Below are positions 55,351 through 63,788 of a stretch of 64,000 bases of DNA, one piece after another. This stretch comes from Tenacibaculum sp. SZ-18 (GTDB taxonomy: Bacteria; Bacteroidota; Bacteroidia; Flavobacteriales; Flavobacteriaceae). Position numbers and translations under genes: made by a program. The notes under the pieces are model-generated. The model saw only the letters and a program-made list of their open reading frames with translations. It did not search any database and was not told the origin of the DNA. The DNA is taken from contig NZ_CP019335.1 of NCBI RefSeq assembly GCF_002813915.1, positions 728,388 through 792,387 of the forward strand, in the 5' to 3' direction. Position 1 is the first letter of the stretch. Every line of letters begins with the position of its first letter.

Positions 55351-55377
55351 AAAAAGACCTCAAATCGAGGTCTTTTT
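55351..55377 (+). terminator. Terminator of rpoBC
   Basis: AAAAAGACCTC-aaatc-GAGGTCTTTTT, 10 bp after the rpoC stop. Confidence 0.93.
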
Positions 55378-55395
55378 AGTTTATAATATATTGAA

Positions 55396-55704
55396 ATGGA
55401 AGAAAATAAAGACCCACAAATAAATATTGAATTAGATCAAGATGTTGCAGAAGGAACATATTCTAATTTAGCAATTATCAATCACTCTGTTTCGGAGTTT
55501 ATAGTTGATTTTATTAATATAATGCCTGGTGTACCTAAGGCTAAAGTAAAATCAAGAATTATTTTAACGCCACAACATGCGAAACGTTTAACAAAAGCTT
55601 TAGCCGATAATGTTAGAAAATTTGAGCAAGTGCATGGAGAAATTAAAGATTACGACCAACCACCAATTCCAATGAATTTTGGCGGCACAACAGGTGAAGC
55701 TTAA
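55396..55704 (+). CDS. DUF3467 family protein
   Basis: A 102-aa protein of DUF3467, commonly encoded right after rpoC in Bacteroidota. Seen: EGTYSNLAIINHSVSEFIVDF, MPGVPKAKVKSRIILTPQHAKRL and a helical end (ALADNVRKFEQVHGEI). Cytoplasmic; function unknown. It has its own short region between two terminators, so it may be read through from rpoC or carry a weak promoter. Confidence 0.88.
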   Translation: MEENKDPQINIELDQDVAEGTYSNLAIINHSVSEFIVDFINIMPGVPKAKVKSRIILTPQHAKRLTKALADNVRKFEQVHGEIKDYDQPPIPMNFGGTTGEA

Positions 55705-55711
55705 AAATTAC

Positions 55712-55740
55712 AAACCGAAACAAATTTGTTTCGGTTTTTT
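55712..55740 (+). terminator. Terminator of the DUF3467 gene
   Basis: Perfect palindrome AAACCGAAACAAATTTGTTT extending to CGGTTT, then a T-run. Confidence 0.92.
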
Positions 55741-55776
55741 ATTTATCTATTTTTATCAACCAAATATAAATCAATA

Positions 55777-57606
55777 ATGAAATTTACAAACATAATTAAG
55801 CAGGTTGCTTTATCATTGTTATTAATGAATACAGCTTGTAAAACTGATCAGAAAGATGTACTACTGAGTGCCGAGGAAATTCAAAGGGAATCGGCGAAAG
55901 TAAATGCCTTTTTTGAAAAGCAATTTCAACAGTCATTAGACTCGAAGCCTATGTATCAAACATATTTAGGAATTAAAAAAGATGCCGATAAATGGGACGA
56001 TTTGTCTGATGCTTTTTTGGATAAAGAACTAGCTTTAACGAAAGAGGCGCTAAATTGGATTAATGATTCAGTCAATATCCAAGCTTTAGATAAGAGTACA
56101 AAGCTAAGTTACGATTTGTTCAAACAAAACTTAGAGAACACAATTGCTGATGATACATACAGATTGTACACTTACCCTGTAAATCAAATGCATGGAGCTC
56201 AGGCTGAAATTCCTGCATTTTTAATTAACATGCATCAAATTTCTGATAAGAAGGATGCTGAAAATTATATCAGTAGATTGAAAGGAATCAAACCCATGTT
56301 TGAGGAATTATCAGAAAATCTAAAGAAAAGACAAAAAGCTGGAATTATGATTCCTAAGTTCGTTTTTGCAAAAGTTTTAGAGGATTCTAGAAATTTGATT
56401 AAAGGTCAACCATTTGATACATCAAACAAAAAAAGTACGTTGCTAAATGATTTTAAATCGAAAATATCAAAATTAGAAATTAGTGAAGACGGGAAAAATC
56501 AATTAATTGACTCTGCTAAAAAAGCTTTAAAAAATCATGTTTTAGCAGGTTATACAACTTTAATTAACACCTTAGAGGAACAAGAAAAAGTTGCTTCAAC
56601 TGATGATGGTGCTTGGAAATTTGCAAATGGTGAAGCGTTTTATAATAATGCGTTACAAAGAACAACAACTACTAATTTAACTGCAGAAGAAATACATAAG
56701 ATAGGTTTAGCTGAAGTTGAAAGAATTCATGGTGACATGAAAGAAATCATGAATAAAGTTGATTTTAAAGGTTCTCTACAAGAGTTTTTTCAATTTATGA
56801 AAACTGATAAGCAATTCTATTTTGGGGCAACTGAAGAAGGTAGAAAGGAATATATGGATAAAGCCGCTGAGATTATTAATACAATGAAGGGTCGTTTAGA
56901 TGAATTGTTTATCACCAAACCCAAAGCTGATTTACAGGTAAAAGCTGTAGAAGCGTTTAGAGAAAAGTCTGCAGGAAAAGCGTTTTACCAACAACCTGCT
57001 ATAGACGGATCCAGACCAGGAACTTATTATGCAAATATGTATGACATGGCTAGTATGCCTTCTTATCAAATGGAAGCATTAGCATATCATGAAGGAATTC
57101 CTGGGCATCATATGCAAATTGCAATTGCTCAAGAATTAAAGGATATACCGATGTTTAGAAAATTTGGTCGTTATACAGCATATGTTGAAGGTTGGGGATT
57201 ATACTCAGAGTTTATTCCTAAAGAAATGGGGTTCTATTCTGATCCATATTCTGATTTTGGAAGATTAGCAATGGAATTGTGGAGAGCATGTCGTTTAGTT
57301 GTAGATACTGGAATTCACGCTAATAAATGGACAAGAGAAGAAGGAATTAAATACTACACCGACAACACACCAAATGCCGAAGCCGACGCTATTAAAATGG
57401 TTGAGCGCCATATTGTGATGCCAGGTCAAGCAACAGCTTACAAAATTGGAATGATTAAAATTATTGAACTACGAGAAAAGGCTAAAAAAGTCTTAGGTGA
57501 AAAGTTTGATATTAGAAAATTTCATGATGTTGTTTTAACAAATGGGCCTTTACCATTGGATATACTAGAGAATTTAGTTGATGAGTATATTGCTTCTATG
57601 AGTTAG
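55777..57606 (+). CDS. DUF885 family lipoprotein, putative metallopeptidase
   Basis: A 609-aa exported lipoprotein: MKFTNIIKQVALSLLLMNTAC with lipobox Cys21. DUF885 proteins resemble M32/M3-like zinc peptidases; the motif YHEGIPGHHMQIA (HExxxGHH type) and YVEGWGLYSEF downstream supply the expected zinc ligands. It ends PLPLDILENLVDEYI, typical of the family. I chose ATG 55777; the frame's earlier codons lie within the preceding terminator. Probably a periplasmic peptidase of unknown specificity. Monocistronic. Confidence 0.87.
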   Translation: MKFTNIIKQVALSLLLMNTACKTDQKDVLLSAEEIQRESAKVNAFFEKQFQQSLDSKPMYQTYLGIKKDADKWDDLSDAFLDKELALTKEALNWINDSVNIQALDKSTKLSYDLFKQNLENTIADDTYRLYTYPVNQMHGAQAEIPAFLINMHQISDKKDAENYISRLKGIKPMFEELSENLKKRQKAGIMIPKFVFAKVLEDSRNLIKGQPFDTSNKKSTLLNDFKSKISKLEISEDGKNQLIDSAKKALKNHVLAGYTTLINTLEEQEKVASTDDGAWKFANGEAFYNNALQRTTTTNLTAEEIHKIGLAEVERIHGDMKEIMNKVDFKGSLQEFFQFMKTDKQFYFGATEEGRKEYMDKAAEIINTMKGRLDELFITKPKADLQVKAVEAFREKSAGKAFYQQPAIDGSRPGTYYANMYDMASMPSYQMEALAYHEGIPGHHMQIAIAQELKDIPMFRKFGRYTAYVEGWGLYSEFIPKEMGFYSDPYSDFGRLAMELWRACRLVVDTGIHANKWTREEGIKYYTDNTPNAEADAIKMVERHIVMPGQATAYKIGMIKIIELREKAKKVLGEKFDIRKFHDVVLTNGPLPLDILENLVDEYIASMS

Positions 57607-57883
57607 AAACCGCTAAATTGATGATTAGAGCGCAATCCCTTTAATGTAAATAAGAATTATACTGAAACGACTAATGATTTTAGCTTTATATTAGGTAGTT
57701 TTGATTTTTTTTATGGCAAGTTCCTTTCTAGGATTGTATGTTAGGACTTTAAGTCGCATAGTTTATAAATATTTTGCTTTTGAGGTGTCATCCGGTAAAA
57801 TAATTAGAAGAATTATTAATCATAACAGCTGGTTTGAAGGTTAGATTGATACAAAGGTTTAAATTGATCATAAAATTAAAATT
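57607..57883. other. Intergenic region without recognised feature
   Basis: A 277-bp A+T-rich stretch between the DUF885 gene and the small membrane protein. I see no gene, tRNA or clear terminator. It may hold debris at the edge of the accessory region. Confidence 0.4.
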
Positions 57884-58144
57884 ATGAAATTATTGGTATA
57901 TCCTTTATTTATATATTTAATCTATTATAGGTTTAAAAATTATAGATCTTCTTTTAACGATCATAGTTATAAGATTAATTTAAATGAACAATATTTTCTA
58001 TTGATAGATAGAAATTTTCTTTCTCATTTCATTGGTAATATAGGATTGTTATATGGTTATGATGCTTTGAACGTTTTCGGGATTACATTGGGTCTCATAC
58101 TTTTTATTTCCGAATTTAAGTTAATTTCTAAAGTATTTTTTTAA
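57884..58144 (+). CDS. Small membrane protein next to the RHS fragment
   Basis: An 86-aa predicted protein with two or three hydrophobic segments (LLVYPLFIYLIYY, FIGNIGLLYGYDALNVFGIT, GLILFISEF). Not recognised. Its stop codon lies exactly at the point where RHS similarity begins, suggesting that this junction arose by recombination. It might be an immunity protein left from a lost RHS toxin, or simply a chance frame; no promoter is evident. Confidence 0.4.
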   Translation: MKLLVYPLFIYLIYYRFKNYRSSFNDHSYKINLNEQYFLLIDRNFLSHFIGNIGLLYGYDALNVFGITLGLILFISEFKLISKVFF

Positions 58145-59417
58145 CGCTAATGAATCAATAACTTATGATGATAATGGTAATATGATATCCGATGCTAATA
58201 AGCAGATAACAAGTGTTTTATATAATCACTTGAATATGCCAACAGAGATTAAGTTTAATAACTCGAATACTAAAAAGATTAATTATACTTATGATGCTAC
58301 TGGTGTAAAGCTTAGAAAGACAACAAATAATAACGGAGCAATTACAACTACAGATTATGCAGGAAGTTTTGTTTATGAAAACAATACATTTAAACAGCTT
58401 AGTCAACCTGAAGGTTATGTAAGATATAGTAGTTCAAGTGGATTTGATTATGTGTATCAATATAGAGACATATGGAGAAATACTAGAATTACGTATTCAG
58501 ATGTCAATAAAGATGGTGTAATTACTCCAAGTACTGAAATCTTACGAGAGCAGAATTATTATCCTTTTGGTTTAGAGCATCGAGGATATAACACCAATAT
58601 TATAGGTGTTAAGAATAATTTAAAGCAATATCAAGGTCAAGAATTTACAGAGGATTTAGATTTAAACACTCATGAATGGAGATATAGGGTTTCTGACCCA
58701 GCAATTGGAAGGTTTTGGCAAATAGATCCATTGGCGGAAAAATATACTTATAATTCTGTATACGCTTTTCAAGAAAACAAATTAGGTTCTGGAATTGAAT
58801 TAGAAGGTTTAGAGAACCTTACTTGGGAACAGCAGCAATCCCTTACTTGGGAACAGCAGCAATACCTTCAAATGAGTAAAGAAGGTCAAGGACTTTTGGC
58901 TTCTATAGGTTCGTATGTGGATAAATTTTTTGCTAGTTTTACAGTTACAACTACAGAAGAAACAGGTAGTAAAGAGACACCAGTTACTATTACTAATGTT
59001 GAAACAACCACTGTTTCACCTAATTTAGAGGACTTTTTTATGAATGGTATGAGACCTAGTTCTGATGGTACAATAATTGTTACAAACACCCCTATGGTAA
59101 AAGTAGATAAGTCTTCAACTAAAACAGTTAGTACCAAAGTGGTCAAAGAAGAAGTAAAGTTAAAAGGACCAGCGAAAGCTACGGGTGATGTTAAAGTTTC
59201 AACAAATTTAGAAACAGGAGAAACTTCCGTAACTGGAAAAGTAAGCTTAGTTGTAAGCGCGGGAGATAATAAAGCGGGTTTATTTGCGTCTACTAAAAGC
59301 TCTTCTAATGGCAGTGTTAATGTAAAAGGTGGTGTAGAAGCGAGTGTTAAGGTTGATAAAAAAACTACTTTAGGTTTTACACTTGGTATATCTCATACCG
59401 TTTTAGAAAATGAATAG
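58143..59417 (+). pseudogene. 5'-truncated RHS core fragment with variable C-terminal domain
   Basis: RHS similarity starts abruptly at 58143 (NANESITYDDNGNMISDANK) just after an in-frame stop at 58122-58124; the ATG at 58182 gives 411 aa. YD-type repeats (NYTYDATGVKLRKTT), then the RHS-associated core (NLKQYQGQEFTEDLDLNTHE, RVSDPAIGRFWQIDPLAEKY, AFQENKLGSGIELEGLEN), after which the polymorphic C-terminus begins. The tail (about 200 aa, Thr/Val/Lys-rich) matches no toxin I know. No signal peptide or upstream shell, so it looks like a displaced orphan RHS tip rather than a working toxin. Confidence 0.75.
58819..58867 (+). repeat. 24-bp tandem duplication in the RHS tail
   Basis: CTTACTTGGGAACAGCAGCAAT occurs twice in direct tandem with a 24-bp period, giving the peptide LTWEQQQ twice at the core/tail boundary. 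Confidence 0.85.
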
Positions 59418-59431
59418 TTATTTAATAATTT

Positions 59432-59469
59432 AATCAATAAAGACCTTTATATAAAGGTCTTTATTGATT
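59432..59469. terminator. Bidirectional terminator after the RHS fragment
   Basis: A 38-bp perfect palindrome (two 19-bp arms meeting at ...CCTTTAT/ATAAAGG...), flanked by T-rich DNA, between convergent genes. Confidence 0.88.
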
Positions 59470-59478
59470 TTTAATAGA

Positions 59479-59826
59479 CTAATTATTGCTACTGATATCA
59501 TATTTATCTTTTAATATTAATAAAAAGATGAATAGTAAAATTAAAGAATAGGGCTGGAATTTTATTCCAAGAATGTTAATACTTAGAATAGAGGGGGTAA
59601 AAGCAATTAATCCAAGAGTTCCAAGAATCAATATACCTCCCATAATATATTCATAAACTTTTCTACTAAAAAATAAGCTTACTAATGAAATTAAGATTAA
59701 AAAAAAGCCCAAATAGTGAGGTAAGGTAAAAATAACATTTGATGTTAATACTTTTATTACAGAGTATAATATTGTTGCTATGATGATAATTAATGGTATA
59801 AACTCTTTGAGGTTTTTTATTTTCAT
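59479..59826 (-). CDS. Four-TM small membrane protein
   Basis: A 115-aa protein with four hydrophobic segments (FIPLIIIIATILYSVI, LGFFLILISLVSLFF, IMGGILILGTLGLIAF, YSLILLFIFLLIL) and charged ends. Not recognised. It faces the RHS fragment tail-to-tail, which is not the usual order for an immunity gene, though immunity proteins can be small membrane proteins. It lies between the RHS fragment and the regulator gene. Confidence 0.6.
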   Translation of the reverse strand: MKIKNLKEFIPLIIIIATILYSVIKVLTSNVIFTLPHYLGFFLILISLVSLFFSRKVYEYIMGGILILGTLGLIAFTPSILSINILGIKFQPYSLILLFIFLLILKDKYDISSNN

Positions 59827-59883
59827 TTTGTCTTTAATATTAATGGAACAAATTACTTTAGGATAGCTTGTGTTTTGTGATTT

Positions 59884-60219
59884 TTATTTATAAGCTTGTT
59901 GTGTTTTGTAATCTCTAATAACAGAATCAATAATAGAAAATAAGTGAGTTTTAAACTCACTAGACATCTCTTCAATAGCTTGTAAACGTTGTAATGTTTT
60001 TTTATCGAAAGAAGCATTTATACCTTCGCCAACTAAGTAATCAAGCGATACACCAAAAGCATCAGCAATTTTTTTAGCAGCATCTACAGACGGAATTGCA
60101 ATCCCTCTTTCATACTTACTAATCATCTCACGAGAAACTTTACTCTCGTTCGCTAAATCTGTTTGCGACCAACTTTTTTCTTTTCTAAGGTTAGCTATAA
60201 TTACTGCTATTTTATCCAC
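59884..60219 (-). CDS. XRE-family helix-turn-helix regulator
   Basis: A 111-aa protein starting at GTG 60217-60219 (MDKIAVIIANLRKEKSWSQ). The HTH spans about residues 8-62: WSQTDLANESKVSREMISKYERGIAIPSVDAAKKIADAFGV, followed by LDYLVGEG and a helical tail (TLQRLQAIEEMSSEF) for dimerisation. Divergent from the ATPase gene, so probably a repressor of the mobile element. The longer GTG start at 60258 overlaps a -7 box (TATATTTG), so I reject it. Confidence 0.85.
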   Translation of the reverse strand: MDKIAVIIANLRKEKSWSQTDLANESKVSREMISKYERGIAIPSVDAAKKIADAFGVSLDYLVGEGINASFDKKTLQRLQAIEEMSSEFKTHLFSIIDSVIRDYKTQQAYK

Positions 60220-60257
60220 TATAAGCCTGTTTTGCGTACAATAATACTGTAAAAGCA

Positions 60258-60265
60258 CAAATATA
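60258..60265 (-). promoter_or_regulatory. -7 promoter element of the XRE regulator gene
   Basis: TATATTTG on the minus strand; leader of about 32 nt to the GTG start. No clear TTG -33. Confidence 0.5.
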
Positions 60266-60271
60266 TGTAAT

Positions 60272-60339
60272 TAATAGACGTAATTAAAACTTAAAAGACT
60301 TGCGAAAATTGGAAATAAAATCTACATTTGCGTCTAATA
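60272..60339. promoter_or_regulatory. Inverted copies of CGTCTAnTA between the divergent genes, candidate operators
   Basis: CGTCTATTA on the minus strand (60272-60280) and CGTCTAATA on the plus strand (60331-60339), one beside each promoter. The arrangement fits a repressor that controls itself and the ATPase gene. Confidence 0.4.
60300..60330 (+). promoter_or_regulatory. Promoter of the AAA+ ATPase gene
   Basis: TTG (60300-60302), 20 bp, TACATTTG (60323-60330): a textbook Bacteroidota promoter. It shows that the in-frame TTG at 60300 is promoter, not start codon. Confidence 0.8.
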
Positions 60340-60362
60340 AGACCAATAAAATATTTTTAACA

Positions 60363-61889
60363 ATGTTTAATACTTCCAATCCAAATAACTACAGTTACGA
60401 AACAAAACACTTAGAAATCCATGTTTTAGGAGGTTTAAAGATTAATAAGTTAGAGAGTTTACGAGTAACGGTATCGGTACAAAAAGTAAAATCACAAAAT
60501 ATTATCCGTCATAATATTGATTTATACAATGATACACAGTTAGAAAAGTTTGTACGAAGAATAGCAGAACAGTTAGAAATAGGAATCAATATTGTTCGTA
60601 AAACACTACAAGAATTAACGAAAGAGTTAGAGAATTACCGCTTCATATTATTAGATAAACAAGCAGAAGAAGGAAAGTCAAAATATAAAACCCTAAATGC
60701 TACAGAAGAGAAAACTGCTATCGATTTTTTAAAAAAGGGAAAGTTGCTAAGTAGAACAAATGAGTACATTGGTAAGAGTGGAGTTATTGGTGAAATCAAT
60801 AATCGCTTACTGATGTATCTCATTTTTACGAGCAGAAAAACAAACAATCCGTTACACTGTATAAGTTTAGGAAGTAGTGGAGTCGGAAAAACTCATTTAC
60901 AAAGTAAGGTTGCGGAATTGATACCCGAAGAAGATAAAGTAGAAATTACTGTTCTCTCAGCAAATGCATTTTATTACTTCAATCGTACCGAATTACAATA
61001 CAAGTTGATTTTAATCGAAGATTTAGACGGAGCAGAATCGGTGTTATATCCATTAAGAGAATTACAATCTAAAAAGAGAATTACTAAAACGGTTGTACAC
61101 AAGGATAGTAAAGGAACTACCAAAACAATCCATTTAACGGTTGAAGGTCCTGTTAGTGTTGCAGGCTGTACTACACAGGAATCTATTTATGAAGATAATA
61201 GCAATCGTAGTTTTTTACTCTACATCGATGAAAGTGAAGAACAGGATAATAGAATTATGGAATATCAAAGATTAGTAAGTGCAGGAAAGTTAAATGAAGA
61301 AGAGCAACACAAAGCTGCTGAGTTACTAAAAGACGTGCAGAGAGTACTAAAACCAATTAAAGTTATCAATCCTTTTGCAGAACACTTAACACTTCCGAAA
61401 TCAGTTTTTAAACCGAGACGTACCAACTCTCACTACTTACAATTTATAGAAGCAATTACATTTTATAAACAATATCAAAGAGAGAAGCTATACAATAAAG
61501 AAACAGGAGAAGAATATATCGAAACTACAATAGAAGATATAGAAGAAGCAAACGAGATAATTACAGAAGTATTATTACGAAAATCTGATACTATAACGGG
61601 AGCTTGTAGAAATTACTTAGAGAAGTTAAAAAGGTATTTATATATCGAAAACCAAACTACGTATACAAGTACAGAAATTAGAAGAAATCTAAGAGTAAAA
61701 GAAACGACACTAAGAAGATATCATAAACAATTATTAGACGAAGGATATATTAGAAAAGTAAAAGGTAAAAAAGGGCAAATGTATCATTATGAAATTACTG
61801 ATTTACAAGAATATACAAATCTAAAAGAGCAAATAAGTACCGTATTACAAAACTGTGTTAGTCACATCAACCTCGCTACTTCGCCATAG
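60363..61889 (+). CDS. AAA+-type ATPase of a mobile element
   Basis: A 508-aa cytoplasmic protein. N-terminal part (about 1-155) helical, unknown. Then a P-loop SLGSSGVGKTHLQSKVAELI (Lys176), Walker B KLILIEDLDGAE (about 218), a sensor-like region VAGCTTQESIYEDNSNRSFLL, and a C-terminal winged-helix-like part (YTSTEIRRNLRVKETTLRRY, EGYIRKVKGKKGQMYHYEI). Resembles ATPases of Bacteroidota mobile elements involved in DNA replication or transfer, but I cannot name the family. Promoter just upstream; start ATG 60363. Two recombinase genes follow after 88 bp. Confidence 0.75.
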   Translation: MFNTSNPNNYSYETKHLEIHVLGGLKINKLESLRVTVSVQKVKSQNIIRHNIDLYNDTQLEKFVRRIAEQLEIGINIVRKTLQELTKELENYRFILLDKQAEEGKSKYKTLNATEEKTAIDFLKKGKLLSRTNEYIGKSGVIGEINNRLLMYLIFTSRKTNNPLHCISLGSSGVGKTHLQSKVAELIPEEDKVEITVLSANAFYYFNRTELQYKLILIEDLDGAESVLYPLRELQSKKRITKTVVHKDSKGTTKTIHLTVEGPVSVAGCTTQESIYEDNSNRSFLLYIDESEEQDNRIMEYQRLVSAGKLNEEEQHKAAELLKDVQRVLKPIKVINPFAEHLTLPKSVFKPRRTNSHYLQFIEAITFYKQYQREKLYNKETGEEYIETTIEDIEEANEIITEVLLRKSDTITGACRNYLEKLKRYLYIENQTTYTSTEIRRNLRVKETTLRRYHKQLLDEGYIRKVKGKKGQMYHYEITDLQEYTNLKEQISTVLQNCVSHINLATSP

Positions 61890-61913
61890 GTTCGCCACTA
61901 CTTAATAGCGAAC
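61890..61913 (+). repeat. Short inverted repeat GTTCGC/GCGAAC after the ATPase gene
   Basis: GTTCGC (61890-61895) and GCGAAC (61908-61913), with TTCGCC repeated just before. Possible hairpin or recombination-site element in the 88-bp gap. Confidence 0.35.
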
Positions 61914-61977
61914 TTAAAAATATAATAATCAAATAATTATATCACTTCGTTTAGGAATCTAAAAAAGGATAAAAGGC

Positions 61978-62904
61978 ATGAAAAAATTAAAGTTAACAAA
62001 TCATAGCTATAAGGTAGTATTACAAAGTTTTAAAGAATGGTTATCTATCTTAGGTTACAGCACTAGTACAATTTATCACTCACCTATTTACTTACAAGAA
62101 TTTTTTTATTGGTTAGAAAGTAAAAGTATTAATGATATAAGAAGCATAAGAAGAGAAGATATTACAAATTATTATAGCTACTTAAAACAAAGACCTAATG
62201 AGAGTTATGGAGGAGCATTAAGTAAAGCAAGTTTAAATAGTCATATTGGAGCATTAAAACAACTTAATGAGTATTTAAAGAAACATCAAAGTAAAGGACT
62301 ATCAATACACTTACGTTTTGAAAAAACAGAAAAGTTATGTAGTACAGATATTGTTACGCAATCCGAAATAAAAGAACTTTTTAAAGCAACGGCATATAGC
62401 AGTAGAGTAGAACATATATGTTTGCGAGATAAAGCAATGTTAGTGGTGTTGTATAGTTGTGGATTAAGAAGGAATGAAGCAGTACAATTAAACTTAAATG
62501 ATGTGCTTTTTGATAAAGAACGAATCTTAGTAAGAAAAGGTAAAAATTATAAAGAGCGTTATGTACCATTAAATTTGTATAACCTGGATATTTTAGAACA
62601 GTACATTTACGAATCTCGTCCACAGTTCTATAACTCAAAAGCTCATGAAGCTTTATTTATCAATCAGCAAGGAGGTAGAATGGGAGGACAAAGCTTTAAA
62701 CTTCGTTTAAGAGCAATATTAAAAGCAACTAATAATAAAGAATTACAGGAAAAGAAAATCACACCGCATAAATTACGTCACAGTATCGCTACTCATTTAT
62801 TAGAACAAGGTGCAGCTATAGAATCTGTTAGTCAGTTCTTAGGTCATGGTTCTTTAGAATCTACTCAAGTGTACACACATTTATTAAAAGAAATTAGTAT
62901 ATGA
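61978..62904 (+). CDS. Tyrosine recombinase, catalytically complete
   Basis: A 308-aa integrase of the XerD-like type. SAM-like N-terminus (SFKEWLSILGYSTSTIYHS), then all catalytic residues: Arg164 (SCGLRRNEAVQL), Lys in VRKGKNYKERYVPL, His264-Arg267 (HKLRHSIATHLLEQG), His290 (FLGHGSLES), Tyr299 (QVYTHLLKE). The stop codon overlaps the next start by 4 bp (ATGA), so the two recombinases are co-translated. Probably the active partner moving this element. Confidence 0.9.
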   Translation: MKKLKLTNHSYKVVLQSFKEWLSILGYSTSTIYHSPIYLQEFFYWLESKSINDIRSIRREDITNYYSYLKQRPNESYGGALSKASLNSHIGALKQLNEYLKKHQSKGLSIHLRFEKTEKLCSTDIVTQSEIKELFKATAYSSRVEHICLRDKAMLVVLYSCGLRRNEAVQLNLNDVLFDKERILVRKGKNYKERYVPLNLYNLDILEQYIYESRPQFYNSKAHEALFINQQGGRMGGQSFKLRLRAILKATNNKELQEKKITPHKLRHSIATHLLEQGAAIESVSQFLGHGSLESTQVYTHLLKEISI

Positions 62905-63788
62905 ATTTTAGAAAGTATTTAGAAGATAACAAGTATAGTAAATCAACAATAACAGTACATTTATTAAGAGTAAAAAGATACACAGATTGGTTAGAATGGT
63001 ATGGTAAACATAGTGTAGAAATACAGTACAATGAGTTGTTACAATATGTGAAATATTTACAGGAAAAGAAGCAATATCAAAGAGCGTCAATCAATAATGA
63101 ATTACGTGCAGTAAAACTGTATTACGATTATCTTATCGAGGAAAAACACACAATGTACAATCCAGCAGAAAATATAGTTATAAGAGGAAAGTATATTAAA
63201 GTTATAAAAGAAACACTAACAGAAGAAGAATTAGAAGATTTATATTATAGTTACAATATAGATCATCACGATACATTTTTTAAAGCTACCAAATTAAGAG
63301 ATAAAGTAGTATTAGGTTTAATGTTGTTTCAAGGATTAACAGCAATAGAAATTTATAGTTTACAGGAATATCATTTACAATTACAAAAAGGTATTATAGA
63401 AATCCCAAGAACAAGAAGAAGCAATCCAAGAACTCACAAACTACAACCTTTACAAATGTTGACAATATTAGAGTATATAAATACAACAAGAAATTATTTA
63501 ACCAATCGAATACAAACAAGTAATAATGAACAATTAATTTATGGAAGTAGTCATCAAATAAATGCTATCACAGGAAGAATTATAAAAAAGTTAAAAAGAT
63601 ATAATAATAAAGTTACTAGTTACTCACAACTAAGAAGTAGTATTATAATCAATTGGTTACAACATTATAATTTACGAAAAGTACAATACTTAGCAGGACA
63701 TAGATATATTAGTTCTACAGAAAAATATGTACAAGATAATTTAGAGAAGCTACACGATATTGTAAATACGTATCATCCGATTAATTAA
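62901..63788 (+). CDS. Second tyrosine recombinase, degenerate active site
   Basis: A 295-aa integrase-like protein with the same domain layout (NFRKYLEDNKYSKSTITVHL; core from about 105). The nucleophile Tyr276 (TEKYVQDNL) and His267 (LAGHRYISS) are kept, but Arg-I is Thr147 (QGLTAIEIYSL instead of GLRxxE) and the His of HxxR is Ser242 (YSQLRSS). It could be a non-catalytic partner of the preceding recombinase or a decayed copy. ATGA overlap with the upstream gene. Confidence 0.82.
   Translation: MNFRKYLEDNKYSKSTITVHLLRVKRYTDWLEWYGKHSVEIQYNELLQYVKYLQEKKQYQRASINNELRAVKLYYDYLIEEKHTMYNPAENIVIRGKYIKVIKETLTEEELEDLYYSYNIDHHDTFFKATKLRDKVVLGLMLFQGLTAIEIYSLQEYHLQLQKGIIEIPRTRRSNPRTHKLQPLQMLTILEYINTTRNYLTNRIQTSNNEQLIYGSSHQINAITGRIIKKLKRYNNKVTSYSQLRSSIIINWLQHYNLRKVQYLAGHRYISSTEKYVQDNLEKLHDIVNTYHPIN

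Noticed and set aside
58819..58867. Start of a CRISPR or other repeat array
   Set aside because: Only two direct copies without spacers, within a coding frame.
60300..60362. TTG start for the AAA+ ATPase
   Set aside because: The TTG is the -33 element of a promoter whose -7 box lies before the ATG at 60363.
61978..63788. RIT element (three tandem tyrosine recombinases)
   Set aside because: Only two recombinases are present, and no third frame overlaps the end of the second; the following 212 bp are non-coding.
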